A DNA stretch of 64,000 nt, taken from NCBI GenBank assembly GCA_018673255.1, contig JABHDC010000253.1, positions 62,001 to 126,000 on the forward strand. The letters are read 5' to 3'. The position numbers were made by a program, and so were the translations under genes. This document shows, piece after piece, positions 42,680-52,238 of this stretch. Each line of letters starts with the position of its first letter. The first letter of the stretch is position 1. The notes beneath the pieces are model-generated. The model searched no databases, was not told where the DNA came from, and worked only from the letters and a program-made list of their open reading frames with translations. This DNA comes from Gemmatimonadota bacterium. GTDB taxonomy: Bacteria > Latescibacterota > UBA2968 > UBA8231.

Positions 42680-43882
42680 ATGAATCCAACATGCCAGAAA
42701 GTGCCATCCCCCAACGTTCCCGAAGACTTCCGCGTTTGCCGCAGGATGCTCGTCGGTCCCGGAGTCAATGAACCCGACCCCTTTCCCGGCTACACGGGGT
42801 TCGTGGGTTGGGAGGCCGTCATCCGCCTGCGCGATGGCACCTGGCTCCTCGGTTTCAGCGCCGGGTACTGGCATGCATCTCCCCCTACGCCATGGAAGAT
42901 GGATGCAGATACCATCCGGCAGTGGCAGGAGATCGGCTTCCCGCAGCAAGTCAACGCCCCCACTGGGGGCCGGGCCATGATCTGCCGCTCCACCGACGAA
43001 GCGGCAACGTGGAGCAAGCCGGAGACGCTGTGGGACAGCCCCCTCGACGATCGCCATCCCAATTTCTGCGAACTGACGGACGGCACCGTGTTGTGCAGCT
43101 TCTTCACCTACCCTGGTGGCGGGACCATGATCCTGCGCTCCACCGACGCGGGACAGTCATGGCAGCAGGCCTGCGAGCCCCTACCCGGTGCCACCGATGG
43201 CCCCATCATTCAGCTGCAGGACGGCTCGGCCATGATCTGCGTGTATGGCCACATGTATGACGATGCTGAGCACGACGAGTGCACCCTCTTCCGCAGCCGG
43301 GATGGCGGCAGCACCTGGGAACAAGAGGCTGAATTCGCCGCCGACCACGACATGAACGAAGGCACCATTGCCCAATTGCCGTCGGGCCGCATCGTGCTGG
43401 TGACCCGTCCCGAAGCGGATGTCTGCTGGTCCGATGACAATGGCTTGACCTGGTCCGAGCCGGTGAGTCTGGGTATGCGTCTGTTCGAACCCGGTCTCGT
43501 TGCTCTGCGCGATGGCACCCTCCTCTGTCTGCACGGTTCGTATGCTGCCGGTGGGCTGGCTTGCATGATCAGCCGTGACCACGGACAGACCTGGCTGGTT
43601 CCCGAACTCGACCGTGGATTTCCCGTCGATCCCAGCGTGTACGGATACGGCAAGGGCATTGAGTTGCCCGATGGCTCGGTGTACGTCGTCTATATCAATA
43701 CCGGCGGCCACAAGTCTGAGGACGCGGTGAGCAATGGCATCTGGGCGATTCGCCTGCGCGTGCGCGACGAAGGGGACGGTATCGATCTGCTGCCCGTTCC
43801 CGGAGCAGGGCAGGATGACACCGGCCAGAAGAACACAGAGCAGAAGAATACCAGTGGACCGCAGACGGCGACTGGAAAATGA
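42680..43882 (+). CDS. Sialidase-fold (BNR/Asp-box) protein
   Basis: A 400-aa six-bladed propeller of the exo-alpha-sialidase superfamily. Five Asp boxes are visible: STDEAATW (variant), STDAGQSW, SRDGGSTW, SDDNGLTW and SRDHGQTW. No signal peptide is seen. The C-terminus is a low-complexity Gln/Lys/Thr stretch (KNTEQKNTSG). The full sialidase Arg triad cannot be assigned, so another glycoside or sugar-binding role is possible. GGAAGAG lies before the ATG. Confidence 0.8.
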   Translation: MNPTCQKVPSPNVPEDFRVCRRMLVGPGVNEPDPFPGYTGFVGWEAVIRLRDGTWLLGFSAGYWHASPPTPWKMDADTIRQWQEIGFPQQVNAPTGGRAMICRSTDEAATWSKPETLWDSPLDDRHPNFCELTDGTVLCSFFTYPGGGTMILRSTDAGQSWQQACEPLPGATDGPIIQLQDGSAMICVYGHMYDDAEHDECTLFRSRDGGSTWEQEAEFAADHDMNEGTIAQLPSGRIVLVTRPEADVCWSDDNGLTWSEPVSLGMRLFEPGLVALRDGTLLCLHGSYAAGGLACMISRDHGQTWLVPELDRGFPVDPSVYGYGKGIELPDGSVYVVYINTGGHKSEDAVSNGIWAIRLRVRDEGDGIDLLPVPGAGQDDTGQKNTEQKNTSGPQTATGK

Positions 43883-44106
43883 TGTGACGTTGGCTGGAAC
43901 GTGGAGGCCGTAGGGCGTCCTGGGTCTCCTGACACGCTTCGTGTTGCGCTGCCGGTTGCGGCCGGGGTTGCAGGCCTTCCTTTGTGCACCCGGAGCAGAT
44001 CCTCTGTCCGGGATCTGGTCGGATGATGAGCGACGGTCGATGACTCGTATTGTCACTCGGGGAACGCCTCTTTTCAGGGATTCGGCCGTACATTCGTTAC
44101 TTGATC

Positions 44107-45684
44107 ATGACACGAGCAATACTCTCATATCGACAGATGCTGGCCGCGATCCTGGTGTTGCTTCTGCTCGCCCGGGGCGAGGTCGGGGCGCAGGCCGCCA
44201 CCGATCTCATTCCGGTGAGCCCGCACCATGCCGAGCTGATGCGGCACAAGGACACGCCGACGTTGCCGGCGCTGATCGGCGAGGGGGGCTTGCCGTCTGT
44301 TCGGTTGGCCAGGGCGGCACGACCGGCGCAGCAGCAGAAGGTGGTCTTCGGGTTCCTGCCGTATTGGATCGATCATGTCTACTACGACCAGATCGATTTC
44401 GACCTGCTCACCCACATCGCTGCCTTCTCCGTCGAGGTGAATGGGGACGGCACGTTGGGAGACGATCACGGTTGGCCGTGGACGGGACTGATCGATGCGG
44501 CCCATCGGCACGGTGTCCGGGTGATTCTGACGGCAACGCTTTTTGGAGACAGTGATGTGAAGAGGCTGATTGAGAGTCAGGAGAATCGGCAGCGTTTCTT
44601 CGGGCGGATTCGGGACAAGATCCTGGAGGGTTCGGCAGACGGCGTGAATATCGATTTTGAGGGACCTGGTTCGAATGGCTGGCCGAGGTTGGCCGCCGAC
44701 TTCCTGGCCGAATTGACCGCCTATCTGCACGCCGAGATTCCGGGATGTGAGGTGAGTTTCGCCAGCCCGGCCGTCGACTGGAGTGCACGTTGGGATTTCG
44801 CCGAGATTGCCGCCAGTTGTGACTATCTGTTCGTGATGGGGTATGCCTTCTCCGGCAGCTGGAGTGGCATGAGTGGCCCCACGTCCCCATTGAAGGGGGG
44901 CAGTCGCAATATCACGACGACGATCACCGACAGGCGCGACTACGGCGACGTGACGCGGAATCATCCCGAGAAACTGATCCTCGGTGTGCCCTATTATGGT
45001 TGTCGATGGACAACGCTGGGGAATCAGCCAGGGTCTTCGATTAAGGACTTCGATGGATATCCGCAGTTGAGTGTGACACTGCAGACGGCACCGGCTTATG
45101 GTCGCCTGTGGGACAGCACGACGCAGACGTCGTGGTATCGTTACCAGCTGGCCGGCGAGTGGATCCAGGTGTGGTTCGATGACGCCGGGAGTCTGGCACA
45201 GAAATACGATCTGGCGTTGGAGAAGGATCTGCGAGGCATCGGCATGTGGGCTCTCGGATACGAGGGGAACCGAACCGAGCCCTGGCAGCTGGTGGAAGAG
45301 AAGATTGGCCGCCGGGCATCCACTGCGGTGGTTGAGGACAGAGGGCGTCCTGAGGACAACGGATATGACGTCCGTCCCCAGGCGGTGCAGGTGGGGGACG
45401 GTTATCCGAATCCCTTCAATGCATCGACGGTCATCGCTTATCATCTGGCCGATCCCGGACAGCTGGACGCGCAGCTCTACGATGCACTGGGGCGTCACGT
45501 GAAGTCGTGGCGCCGAAGGCATGAGGCGGGTGGATCGTATGCCTGGCAGTGGGATGGCTTCGATGAACGGGGCGACGATGTCGCCTCCGGTGTGTATCTG
45601 CTCCGAATGCGATTTTCCACCGATGACGGCGAGTCCGAGTCGGTGGTCGAGGTGAAAACGAGAAGAATGGCTTTGGTGCGCTGA
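44107..45684 (+). CDS. Secreted GH18-type glycoside hydrolase with FlgD-like C-terminal domain
   Basis: 525 aa. A signal peptide (MLAAILVLLLLARGEVGAQA) is followed by a GH18 TIM barrel (about 75-420). The active site reads DGVNIDFE, with Asp178, Asp183 and the acid/base Glu185 present but Asn181 at the middle position of the canonical DxxDxDxE. GYEGNRTEPW ends the barrel. Residues about 445-525 form a beta-sandwich with YPNPFNAST, LYDALGRHV and DVASGVYLLRM, like the FlgD-like/sorting-associated domains of FCB bacteria. It probably cuts a GlcNAc-containing polymer outside the cell. The start may also be the ATG at 44137. Confidence 0.87.
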   Translation: MTRAILSYRQMLAAILVLLLLARGEVGAQAATDLIPVSPHHAELMRHKDTPTLPALIGEGGLPSVRLARAARPAQQQKVVFGFLPYWIDHVYYDQIDFDLLTHIAAFSVEVNGDGTLGDDHGWPWTGLIDAAHRHGVRVILTATLFGDSDVKRLIESQENRQRFFGRIRDKILEGSADGVNIDFEGPGSNGWPRLAADFLAELTAYLHAEIPGCEVSFASPAVDWSARWDFAEIAASCDYLFVMGYAFSGSWSGMSGPTSPLKGGSRNITTTITDRRDYGDVTRNHPEKLILGVPYYGCRWTTLGNQPGSSIKDFDGYPQLSVTLQTAPAYGRLWDSTTQTSWYRYQLAGEWIQVWFDDAGSLAQKYDLALEKDLRGIGMWALGYEGNRTEPWQLVEEKIGRRASTAVVEDRGRPEDNGYDVRPQAVQVGDGYPNPFNASTVIAYHLADPGQLDAQLYDALGRHVKSWRRRHEAGGSYAWQWDGFDERGDDVASGVYLLRMRFSTDDGESESVVEVKTRRMALVR

Positions 45685-45738
45685 GATGCGACCGGCCTCA
45701 GACAAGACCCGTTGAAACAAGAGATCAAGGAGATCACA

Positions 45739-46293
45739 ATGAAGGTGGAGGAGTGTATTCTGTTCAGTGGCGGCGCACAGGGCGCCGAGGCCGAGTTTGG
45801 CGCCAATGCTGAGCGTCTCGGCATCGATGAGGTGAATTTCTCATTTGAGGGCCACACGCACGTGCGTGATCGCGGTCTGCGGATCCTCAATCACGAGGAA
45901 TTGCTCAGTGGCGACATCAGCCTGGCGTATGTCTCCAAGTTGATGAATCGCCGCTTCAGTGAGGGCCCTGCATTTCGCAAGGTGCTGCAGACGATCTGGC
46001 ACCAGATCAACAATGGTCAGGAGATCTACGTCATCGGTGAGATCCTCGATGACAATACGGTGAAGGGCGGCACGGGTTGGGGCGCTGAGTTCGCCAAGCT
46101 CTGCAACAAGCCACTCCACGTCTTCGACCAGGTGCGAGAGGGCTGGCATACATGGTCTGGTACTGAATGGACGGCCGTTTCCGGAAGTGATGAGCCGAAG
46201 ATCGAGCACATCCATTTCACGGGCACGGGCAGCCGGCATCTCACCGACGCGGGTTCGCAGGCGATCAAGGGGCTGTACGAGCGCTCGTTCTAG
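45739..46293 (+). CDS. SLOG-type Rossmann-like protein, function unknown
   Basis: 184 aa. LFSGGAQGAEAEFG near the start resembles the nucleotide-binding loop of the SLOG (YpsA/LOG-like) superfamily, and GGTGWGAEFAKLCNKPLHVFDQ resembles the second part of the fold with a GxGxGxE-like site. The C-terminus has HFTGTGSRHLTD. SLOG proteins bind or cut nucleotide-derived ligands. I cannot give a substrate. AAGGAGA lies 5 nt before the ATG. It stands alone, ahead of a strong terminator. Confidence 0.65.
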   Translation: MKVEECILFSGGAQGAEAEFGANAERLGIDEVNFSFEGHTHVRDRGLRILNHEELLSGDISLAYVSKLMNRRFSEGPAFRKVLQTIWHQINNGQEIYVIGEILDDNTVKGGTGWGAEFAKLCNKPLHVFDQVREGWHTWSGTEWTAVSGSDEPKIEHIHFTGTGSRHLTDAGSQAIKGLYERSF

Positions 46294-46318
46294 TCTGGCT
46301 GCATCAGATACACAAGAA

Positions 46319-46361
46319 TAGCGCCGCTCCCGGTGATCGGGGGCGGCGCTACTTCTTTGTC
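46319..46361 (+). terminator. Rho-independent terminator
   Basis: AGCGCCGC pairs with GCGGCGCT and the inner CCCG with CGGG, a stem of about 13 bp with one internal mismatch. TACTTCTTTGTCT follows. It ends the SLOG gene; the convergent DUF4091 gene stops at 46393. Confidence 0.75.
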
Positions 46362-46392
46362 TGTGCGACTCTATCCGTACGACTATAGTGGT

Positions 46393-48036
46393 TCAGCTCT
46401 GTAGAGCGGCGATACGCCGATTCACGCGTTGGCGCATCTGCAACAGCCAGTCGGCTTCACGCGGATACTGCTTCATCGTGATCGGCTCGCTGAGGCCGCG
46501 TTCGAGCAATGCCACGGTCTTGTCGCGTCCCTGCAGTTTCTCGAGCAATTGCAGGGCACGCTGATCCTGCAGTGCTTCGCGGAAGACCTCACCGCGGATT
46601 GAATCGAGGGGGCCGTCCGGTCCCGGATACACGATGAAGGCATCGCCGGAGGGGAAGCCTCTGTTTGCATCGGTGACGCGAAATGGGTCGATCGGTCCCA
46701 GCGAATACTGGCTGTGGTAGAAGTTGAAGCCCCACTGCAGGAAGCCGACCAGGTCGTAGCGGTAGAGCTGGGCGCCCAGGATACGATTACGGGCCGAGGG
46801 CATGCAGAAGAATCGGTTGGCCACATCCTGCCACTGGGAGACGCAGTAGTACGTCCACAGGCCCTTGATCTGTCGCTCGACAAAGGGTTCGATGTGATTG
46901 CTGGCCGGAATGGGGTGTTTCACGAGACCGCGATCGTAGAATTCGGGACTCGACAGGGCATCGATGAAGGGGAAGCCACGCAGGTGGCCCTGCACCATCT
47001 CGGCGGCGGCGGCGAAGCTTTCCAGATGGTCTGCGTGGGGTTCATCGGAGACGTGGAAGTAGCAGCGTCGGCGCAGCTTGTTGCGATCGATGAACCGAAC
47101 CAATGCCGGCAGGAATTGGTCCAGGAAGCGACGGTAGGCCACGCCCGTGGCCGAGGTGTTCCAACCGAAGAGCTTGCGGCCTTCAACGTCGACGATCTTC
47201 GGACAACAGGTGGCGCCCCACTGGGTGAACAGGTGGGACATCTCGAAGTAGCCCACATCACAGCGATTGGCCATGCGTACCCAGCGTTCGAGGCGCTTGA
47301 ATCCGAAGTCGTATTCAGCCTCGCCTCCTTTGCCACGCCGCGTCACATCGACAAGCTGCACGGTGGGTCGCTCGCCACCGACTGCGGTATCCAGTGGCGG
47401 TGTAAACAGAGGGGTCAGGAGCAGGTTGATGCCGTGGTCGACGGCGTTGGTGACGAACTGCTCGACGCGCTCCCAGTGCGCCTCCGACCAGACATCGTCC
47501 CCGTAGTAGGTGGCCAGGCAGTCGGCGTGGAACCACTGGGTGTGCACGAGTTTCTGCTTTGGCAGGACGGCACCGATCACCTCCAGATGGTAGAGGCCCA
47601 TCCCAAGGTCCTGCTCCCCTTCACAGAAGTGGACCTCCACGCGGTGTTTGCCGGCGCGCGCGCGGCGGGGCACGCGGATCGTGATCCAGATGGCGCGCCA
47701 CTGTCCCGGGGGGACATTGATGCCATCCGGCATGGGCTGGAGAAGATCTGGATACAGACCCGGTGTCGTGCGCAGCACATTGTCGTCGAACTGTGTTCCC
47801 GGCAGCTCGCTGGGGATCAGGGCCACCTCGCGAATCTGGACCGGGGCGGCCAGGTCGGTGTCGACATCGACGAAGACCTGCTTGCGCAATCGGCTGGATC
47901 GGTAGGCGACCTGAAAGGAGAATACCTCGTCGCGCAGGGCGCTGCCCTGACGCTGGGGCGACTCGGTGAGATCCTCGTCAGCGAAGACCTTTGTCAGTGA
48001 ACTGAGGGTTCGGATCTCGAAGTCTCTGGCGGCCAT
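46393..48036 (-). CDS. DUF4091 glycoside hydrolase domain protein
   Basis: 547 aa. An N-terminal beta domain (about 1-155) is followed by a TIM-barrel-like catalytic domain with YFHVSDEPHADHLESF, the usual Asp-Glu-Pro site of DUF4091, and by WTYYCVSQWQDVANRF, LVGFLQWGFNFY and DAFIVYPGPDGPLDSIRGE typical of the family. No signal peptide is seen. Family members are carbohydrate-active, but few are characterised. AGGAGA lies 10 nt before the ATG. It fits the other glycan-acting genes at 42.7-45.7 kb, though on the opposite strand. Confidence 0.85.
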   Translation of the reverse strand: MAARDFEIRTLSSLTKVFADEDLTESPQRQGSALRDEVFSFQVAYRSSRLRKQVFVDVDTDLAAPVQIREVALIPSELPGTQFDDNVLRTTPGLYPDLLQPMPDGINVPPGQWRAIWITIRVPRRARAGKHRVEVHFCEGEQDLGMGLYHLEVIGAVLPKQKLVHTQWFHADCLATYYGDDVWSEAHWERVEQFVTNAVDHGINLLLTPLFTPPLDTAVGGERPTVQLVDVTRRGKGGEAEYDFGFKRLERWVRMANRCDVGYFEMSHLFTQWGATCCPKIVDVEGRKLFGWNTSATGVAYRRFLDQFLPALVRFIDRNKLRRRCYFHVSDEPHADHLESFAAAAEMVQGHLRGFPFIDALSSPEFYDRGLVKHPIPASNHIEPFVERQIKGLWTYYCVSQWQDVANRFFCMPSARNRILGAQLYRYDLVGFLQWGFNFYHSQYSLGPIDPFRVTDANRGFPSGDAFIVYPGPDGPLDSIRGEVFREALQDQRALQLLEKLQGRDKTVALLERGLSEPITMKQYPREADWLLQMRQRVNRRIAALQS

Positions 48037-48210
48037 CGACTCAGTCTCTCCTGGTTGCGAAGTGGGGCATGACCTGCGAGGGCCAACCTAGCCTAGTCGG
48101 GTCCTTTTTGCGAGGGTGCACATTTTCCTCGCCAAGGAGCACCGAAAACAGCAATTTGGTACCCACGAACCCTGTCGGATCCGGGCCTTTGGAGATGGAC
48201 AACAGTCATC

Positions 48211-49215
48211 ATGCTTGATCACGATCCCATCCAGCGACGAATCATCCTGTGCGTCGATGACGACGAGGAGATCCTGCAGTCTCTGCGTCGACTGTTGCAG
48301 CGCGACGGGCACGACTGCCTGGTAGCCACCAGTGGCCAGCAGGGGCTCGAGTTGCTGGCGCAGCACGATGTGGCTCTGATTGTCTCGAATCAGACCATGC
48401 CGGGAATGGTGGGCAGTCGTTTCCTGGAGGAATCCAGGGAGGTCGCGCCCGACGCGATCCGCATCATGCTCACGGGACACACCGATCTGGAGACGGCCCT
48501 GCAGGCGATCAACGATGGGGGCATTCATCGATATCTGACCAAACCCTGGGATGACGACCAGCTGCGAATGACAGTGCAGGAACACCTGCGCACGCACGCG
48601 GCGCAGATGCAGACACGCGATCTGCTTGCACAGTTGAGAGAGAAGAACGAGCAACTCGAACGATTCAATGCCGATCTCGAGATGCTCGTCGTGGAACGGT
48701 CCAAGGAACTCTTCTATCGCGTGCGGGAACTGGAGGCACGTGATCGTCTGGCCCGTTTCATGATGACCGTCCACTCGCTGGAGGAGACACTCAACCATGT
48801 GGTGAGCGTCGTAGGCGAGACACTGGATGCGATCCAGGTTGAGGTCCAGGTGACCGAAGCCGATACGGCAGGCACACCCAGGGCTTCGTGGCCCGCCCAT
48901 GCGGTACCCCTCGATGGGGAACAGATCGCTCCCCTCGTGAGGGAGGCGGCGTCGAAGGGTACACCAGTGATTCAGCAGGAAGGCAATCTCTACCTGTGTG
49001 TTTCGCCGGTCACACGCGATGGACAGACACTGGCCGTCGTGATCCTCTCAGCTCGTGGCAGTGCAGAGCACGCCGAAGAAAATGCGAAGATCCTTTCCGG
49101 CATCTGCCTGGCGGCGGCCTTCGTCATCCACGAGGCACAAGAGGGATACGATGTCGGCGGCTGGCGTGATGCACTCGACGAGGCGCTGAGTCGCGTCGAC
49201 GATCTGGTCGACTGA
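48211..49215 (+). CDS. Atypical receiver-domain protein with coiled coil and GAF-like region
   Basis: 334 aa. Residues about 10-130 are a CheY-like receiver with the acidic pair in LCVDDDEEIL, MLTGHTD and LTKPWDD, closest to the RpfG/HD-GYP-associated type. The phospho-acceptor is replaced: IVSNQTMPGM has Asn60 where the family has Asp. Residues about 130-185 form a coiled coil (LREKNEQLERFNADLEML), and the rest resembles a degenerate GAF-like domain. It probably signals without phosphorylation. FapA starts 12 bp after the stop, suggesting one operon. Confidence 0.85.
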   Translation: MLDHDPIQRRIILCVDDDEEILQSLRRLLQRDGHDCLVATSGQQGLELLAQHDVALIVSNQTMPGMVGSRFLEESREVAPDAIRIMLTGHTDLETALQAINDGGIHRYLTKPWDDDQLRMTVQEHLRTHAAQMQTRDLLAQLREKNEQLERFNADLEMLVVERSKELFYRVRELEARDRLARFMMTVHSLEETLNHVVSVVGETLDAIQVEVQVTEADTAGTPRASWPAHAVPLDGEQIAPLVREAASKGTPVIQQEGNLYLCVSPVTRDGQTLAVVILSARGSAEHAEENAKILSGICLAAAFVIHEAQEGYDVGGWRDALDEALSRVDDLVD

Positions 49216-49227
49216 TCGCAGGCGCCT

Positions 49228-51042
49228 GTGTCACCTACACACTCATCACGACGACGCGCCAAGACTGGCGAAGCCTACCAGGACGCGGCCGACAAGGCCT
49301 CAGACAAACAGGCGACGCCGACGGGCCCGATCATGACCTGCCTGCCCGCTGCTGGGGCGACGCCTGATTACGAGGCCGTGCGTCAGGCCCTGGTTGCGGA
49401 CAGCATCGAGAAGGCTCTCGCTGCCAATCCGTCTGCGCAACTGGTGGCGCCCGGGGAAGAGTTGATGGTTCTGCCCGAACCGGCTCCTGCAAAGGCTGAG
49501 GAGGCGGAGGGCGAAGCGGCACCGCCACCGACACTGCTGGACGCTGGCGATGGGGTGAAGGAGGAGCGTGGGCGCCTGGTCGCCGAGAGATATGGCTACC
49601 TCTACGACACGGGCAAGGCGCTGCAGATCGTGTCGCCGTTGTGGATCTCACCGGATGGCATGCGGGTCTGCTTCATCCACTTCCGACAACTGCGCACCCC
49701 AGCCCGGGTAGATCAGCAGACTCTGCAGCAGATGCTGACCGACGTCGGCGCCGTCGCTGACCCGGAGCCCGAGGCGGTGAAAGAGCTGCTGGAAGGGCTG
49801 GCGCCCGCCGAAGCCAAGGGTGTGCTGCTGATGAATGGCGAACCCGCCCGGCCCGGTGAAGACGGGAAGGTCGACTACGCCTTCGACCCCGATGTTCGTA
49901 GTGGCGCACTGCGAGATGACGGCTCCATCGATCTGCGCGATCGGAATTCGTCGATCGGTGTGAGCGAGGGTCAGGTCGTAGCCACCGTCTACCCACCCAC
50001 AGAGGCAACGAGTGGTCGGAATGTGAGAGGACAGGACGTGACGGCCGAAGATGGTACGGCGGCCGAGATCACTGCGGGTGCGAATGTGACGGCGGCCAGT
50101 GGCGATGGTGGCACCGTGGTTTTCACCAGCGCCATCGCCGGCAATATCCACGTCAAGAATGGCCAGGTTGAGGTGAGCCAGGTCTTCCGTGTCGGTGGCG
50201 ATCTCACCTACGAAACGGGGAATGTCGACGTCGAGGGAGATGTCGAGATCAATGGTTCGGTGCTGGCCGGATTCCATGTGAAGGCAGGGGGCGATATCAC
50301 CATCAGCGGTACCGTTGAGAATGCAGTCTCACTGACGGCGCGAGGCGACATCATCGTCACCCAGGGGATTCTCGGCGAGGATACGCAAGTTGTGGCCGTG
50401 GGCAACATGACGGCGCGATTCATGCAGAATGCCCACGCCATGATCGGCGGGGATCTGACGATCGGCAACTATCTCTACAATGCGGACATCCGCTGTGGGG
50501 GTCGAGTCACCGTGTCTGATGCGGGGGGCGGGCGTTCCGGGACCATTGCCGGCGGTCTGGTGCTGGCCACCGGGGGTATCGCGGCCTGTTATGCGGGCTC
50601 ACGCAGTGGTGATCGCACGATCATTGGCGTAGACGGCACGCCGACCGATACGGTCAAGGCGGATCGGTTGCAGGAGATGGTGACCGAGCTGGATGGGCGG
50701 ATCAAGCGATTGCTGCGCATGCTGGGGATCACGCAGGTCGAGGCGGATGCCCTGACGCGGTTGATCAAGGCGGCGACACCGAGCAAGCGATCGAGTATCA
50801 TCGCCTTCGTGAAGCGTCTTCGCACGCTCCTGGCAGAGCGGGAGAAAGCCTCGACTGAGCGCGATCAATTGCTGCGTCAGATTCACGAACAGGTGAAAGC
50901 AGGCGCGCTGGAGATCACGAAAGAGGTCTACGGCGGCACAGAGGTGCACTTTGGGCAACATGCCGTCACCGTGGCCACAAAGACGCCGCCCTCCGCCTAC
51001 TACTACTCCGACGAGCAGATCCGCAGCCGGGCGCTCACTTAG
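49228..51042 (+). CDS. FapA family (DUF342) protein
   Basis: 604 aa. An N-terminal linker rich in Ala/Pro/Glu (about 1-105) is followed by the DUF342 domain with its right-handed beta-helix repeats (VGGDLTYETGNVDVEGDVEI, shown in part, then VKAGGDITISGTVENA, MIGGDLTIGNYLY). A coiled coil (about 470-560) follows. FapA proteins are cytoplasmic or polar proteins of poorly known role. The start is GTG at 49228; an ATG at 49333 is a possible shorter start. Pairing with a receiver-type protein suggests a signalling or localisation module. The end overlaps mazG by 4 bp. Confidence 0.85.
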   Translation: MSPTHSSRRRAKTGEAYQDAADKASDKQATPTGPIMTCLPAAGATPDYEAVRQALVADSIEKALAANPSAQLVAPGEELMVLPEPAPAKAEEAEGEAAPPPTLLDAGDGVKEERGRLVAERYGYLYDTGKALQIVSPLWISPDGMRVCFIHFRQLRTPARVDQQTLQQMLTDVGAVADPEPEAVKELLEGLAPAEAKGVLLMNGEPARPGEDGKVDYAFDPDVRSGALRDDGSIDLRDRNSSIGVSEGQVVATVYPPTEATSGRNVRGQDVTAEDGTAAEITAGANVTAASGDGGTVVFTSAIAGNIHVKNGQVEVSQVFRVGGDLTYETGNVDVEGDVEINGSVLAGFHVKAGGDITISGTVENAVSLTARGDIIVTQGILGEDTQVVAVGNMTARFMQNAHAMIGGDLTIGNYLYNADIRCGGRVTVSDAGGGRSGTIAGGLVLATGGIAACYAGSRSGDRTIIGVDGTPTDTVKADRLQEMVTELDGRIKRLLRMLGITQVEADALTRLIKAATPSKRSSIIAFVKRLRTLLAEREKASTERDQLLRQIHEQVKAGALEITKEVYGGTEVHFGQHAVTVATKTPPSAYYYSDEQIRSRALT

Positions 51043-51842
51043 GTCGCAGCGCCTGATTCTTTGACCTGGTTCCAGACGGCATCCATCGCTTCCAGGTCCA
51101 TGTCTGCCAACTGCTGGCCACGCTCCTGGACGATATGTTCCATGGCGCGGAAACGATCGTCGAACTTGCCTACGGCCAGTCGGAGGGCGTCTTCAGGCAC
51201 CAGGTCGAGGTGACGACCCACATTCACCAGCGCGAAAAGCAGATCGCCGAATTCTTCCGCGACCCGTTCCTGCCCCGCGGCATCGCCTTCAGCGATGACT
51301 TCGCGTAATTCCTCGAATTCCTCCGATACCTTGTCCAGGGGCCCGGTGATCTCCTGCCAGTCGAAGCCGGCGCGCCGTGCTTTCTCCTGCACACGCTGGG
51401 CCCGCAGCAGTGCCGGCAATTGCGGTGGAACACCATCCAGCGCAGATGGCGGCGGCCCGGTTTCCGTCTGCCGCTCCTGCTTCTTGATGGCTTCCCAATT
51501 GGTTACCACATGCTCACTGTCATCGACTTTGGTGTCGCCGAAGACGTGTGGATGTCGACGGATGAGTTTGTCGACGATCGCCTGACACACGTCATCGATG
51601 TCGAAGCGTTTGTCCTCGGTGGCGACCTGCGCGTGGAAGACGACCTGCAGCAACACGTCACCCAACTCTGAACACAACTCGCCATCCTCATTGTCGATAG
51701 CTTCCAGAACCTCGTAGGCCTCTTCTATCAGATAGGGCTTCAGGCTCTGATGATCCTGCTCCCTGTCCCAGGGGCATCCATCCGGCGCGCGCAATCGCGC
51801 CATGACATCGACGAGGGCATGGAAAGGCCGGTGGTCAGACAA
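51039..51842 (-). CDS. mazG: Nucleoside triphosphate pyrophosphohydrolase MazG
   Basis: 267 aa with two MazG domains. The first has CPWDREQDHQSLKPYLIEE, EEAYEVLEAI and ELGDVLLQVVFHAQ (the E-x-x-E and E-x-x-D metal site). The second has SEEFEELREVI and EEFGDLLFALVNVGRHL. It hydrolyses NTPs or dNTPs to NMP and PPi and may lower abnormal nucleotides or (p)ppGpp effects. A second small MazG-like gene lies 3 bp upstream. The length is that of standard MazG. Confidence 0.93.
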   Translation of the reverse strand: MSDHRPFHALVDVMARLRAPDGCPWDREQDHQSLKPYLIEEAYEVLEAIDNEDGELCSELGDVLLQVVFHAQVATEDKRFDIDDVCQAIVDKLIRRHPHVFGDTKVDDSEHVVTNWEAIKKQERQTETGPPPSALDGVPPQLPALLRAQRVQEKARRAGFDWQEITGPLDKVSEEFEELREVIAEGDAAGQERVAEEFGDLLFALVNVGRHLDLVPEDALRLAVGKFDDRFRAMEHIVQERGQQLADMDLEAMDAVWNQVKESGAAT

Positions 51843-51845
51843 GAT

Positions 51846-52238
51846 TCACTCCTGCGGTGAAGGTGTGTCGAGTTCGGTGTATTTCACATTGCGACCGCGC
51901 GCCTGATCGACGGGATATCGCTGACCCGAGATGGCAAGCTTCTCGCGCAGAATCGTCGTTGCATCCAGATCGAGATTCGCACACATGAGCAGGACGAAGT
52001 AGAGGACGTCGGCCAGTTCGTGGGCGATCTCCTGCTTCTGATCGGCATCCTCGAGTCGTTCTGCCATCTCTGCATCGCTGCGGAACCGGAAGTGTTCCAG
52101 CAACTCACTCGCCTCGATGGACAGGCCGATGGCCAGGTCCTTGGGAGGGTGATACTGATCCCAATCGCGCTCATCGACAAATTGTCGAATCCATCCCTTG
52201 AGATCGGCGACGGCTGTTGTGGAGTCGGTGCCGGACAT
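51846..52238 (-). CDS. MazG-like nucleotide pyrophosphohydrolase (dCTPase-type)
   Basis: A 130-aa single-domain all-alpha NTP pyrophosphatase. WDQYHPPKDLAIGLSIEASELLEHF and ELADVLYFVLLMCANLDLD carry the E-x-x-E and E-x-x-D metal ligands of the RS21-C6/XTP3TPA type. It would clear modified or excess dNTPs (dCTP-like). It forms a tight two-gene unit with mazG (3-bp gap). It is divergent from the sigma-factor gene across 325 bp. Confidence 0.88.
   Translation of the reverse strand: MSGTDSTTAVADLKGWIRQFVDERDWDQYHPPKDLAIGLSIEASELLEHFRFRSDAEMAERLEDADQKQEIAHELADVLYFVLLMCANLDLDATTILREKLAISGQRYPVDQARGRNVKYTELDTPSPQE

Noticed and set aside
44125..45720. A 531-codon open frame opposite the GH18 gene
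   Set aside because: The translation is low in order, His/Arg/Gln-rich and without any domain, whereas the other strand shows a signal peptide and active site.
46714..48000. A 428-codon open frame opposite the DUF4091 gene
   Set aside because: Antisense shadow; the opposite strand has the Asp-Glu-Pro site and a proper ribosome site.
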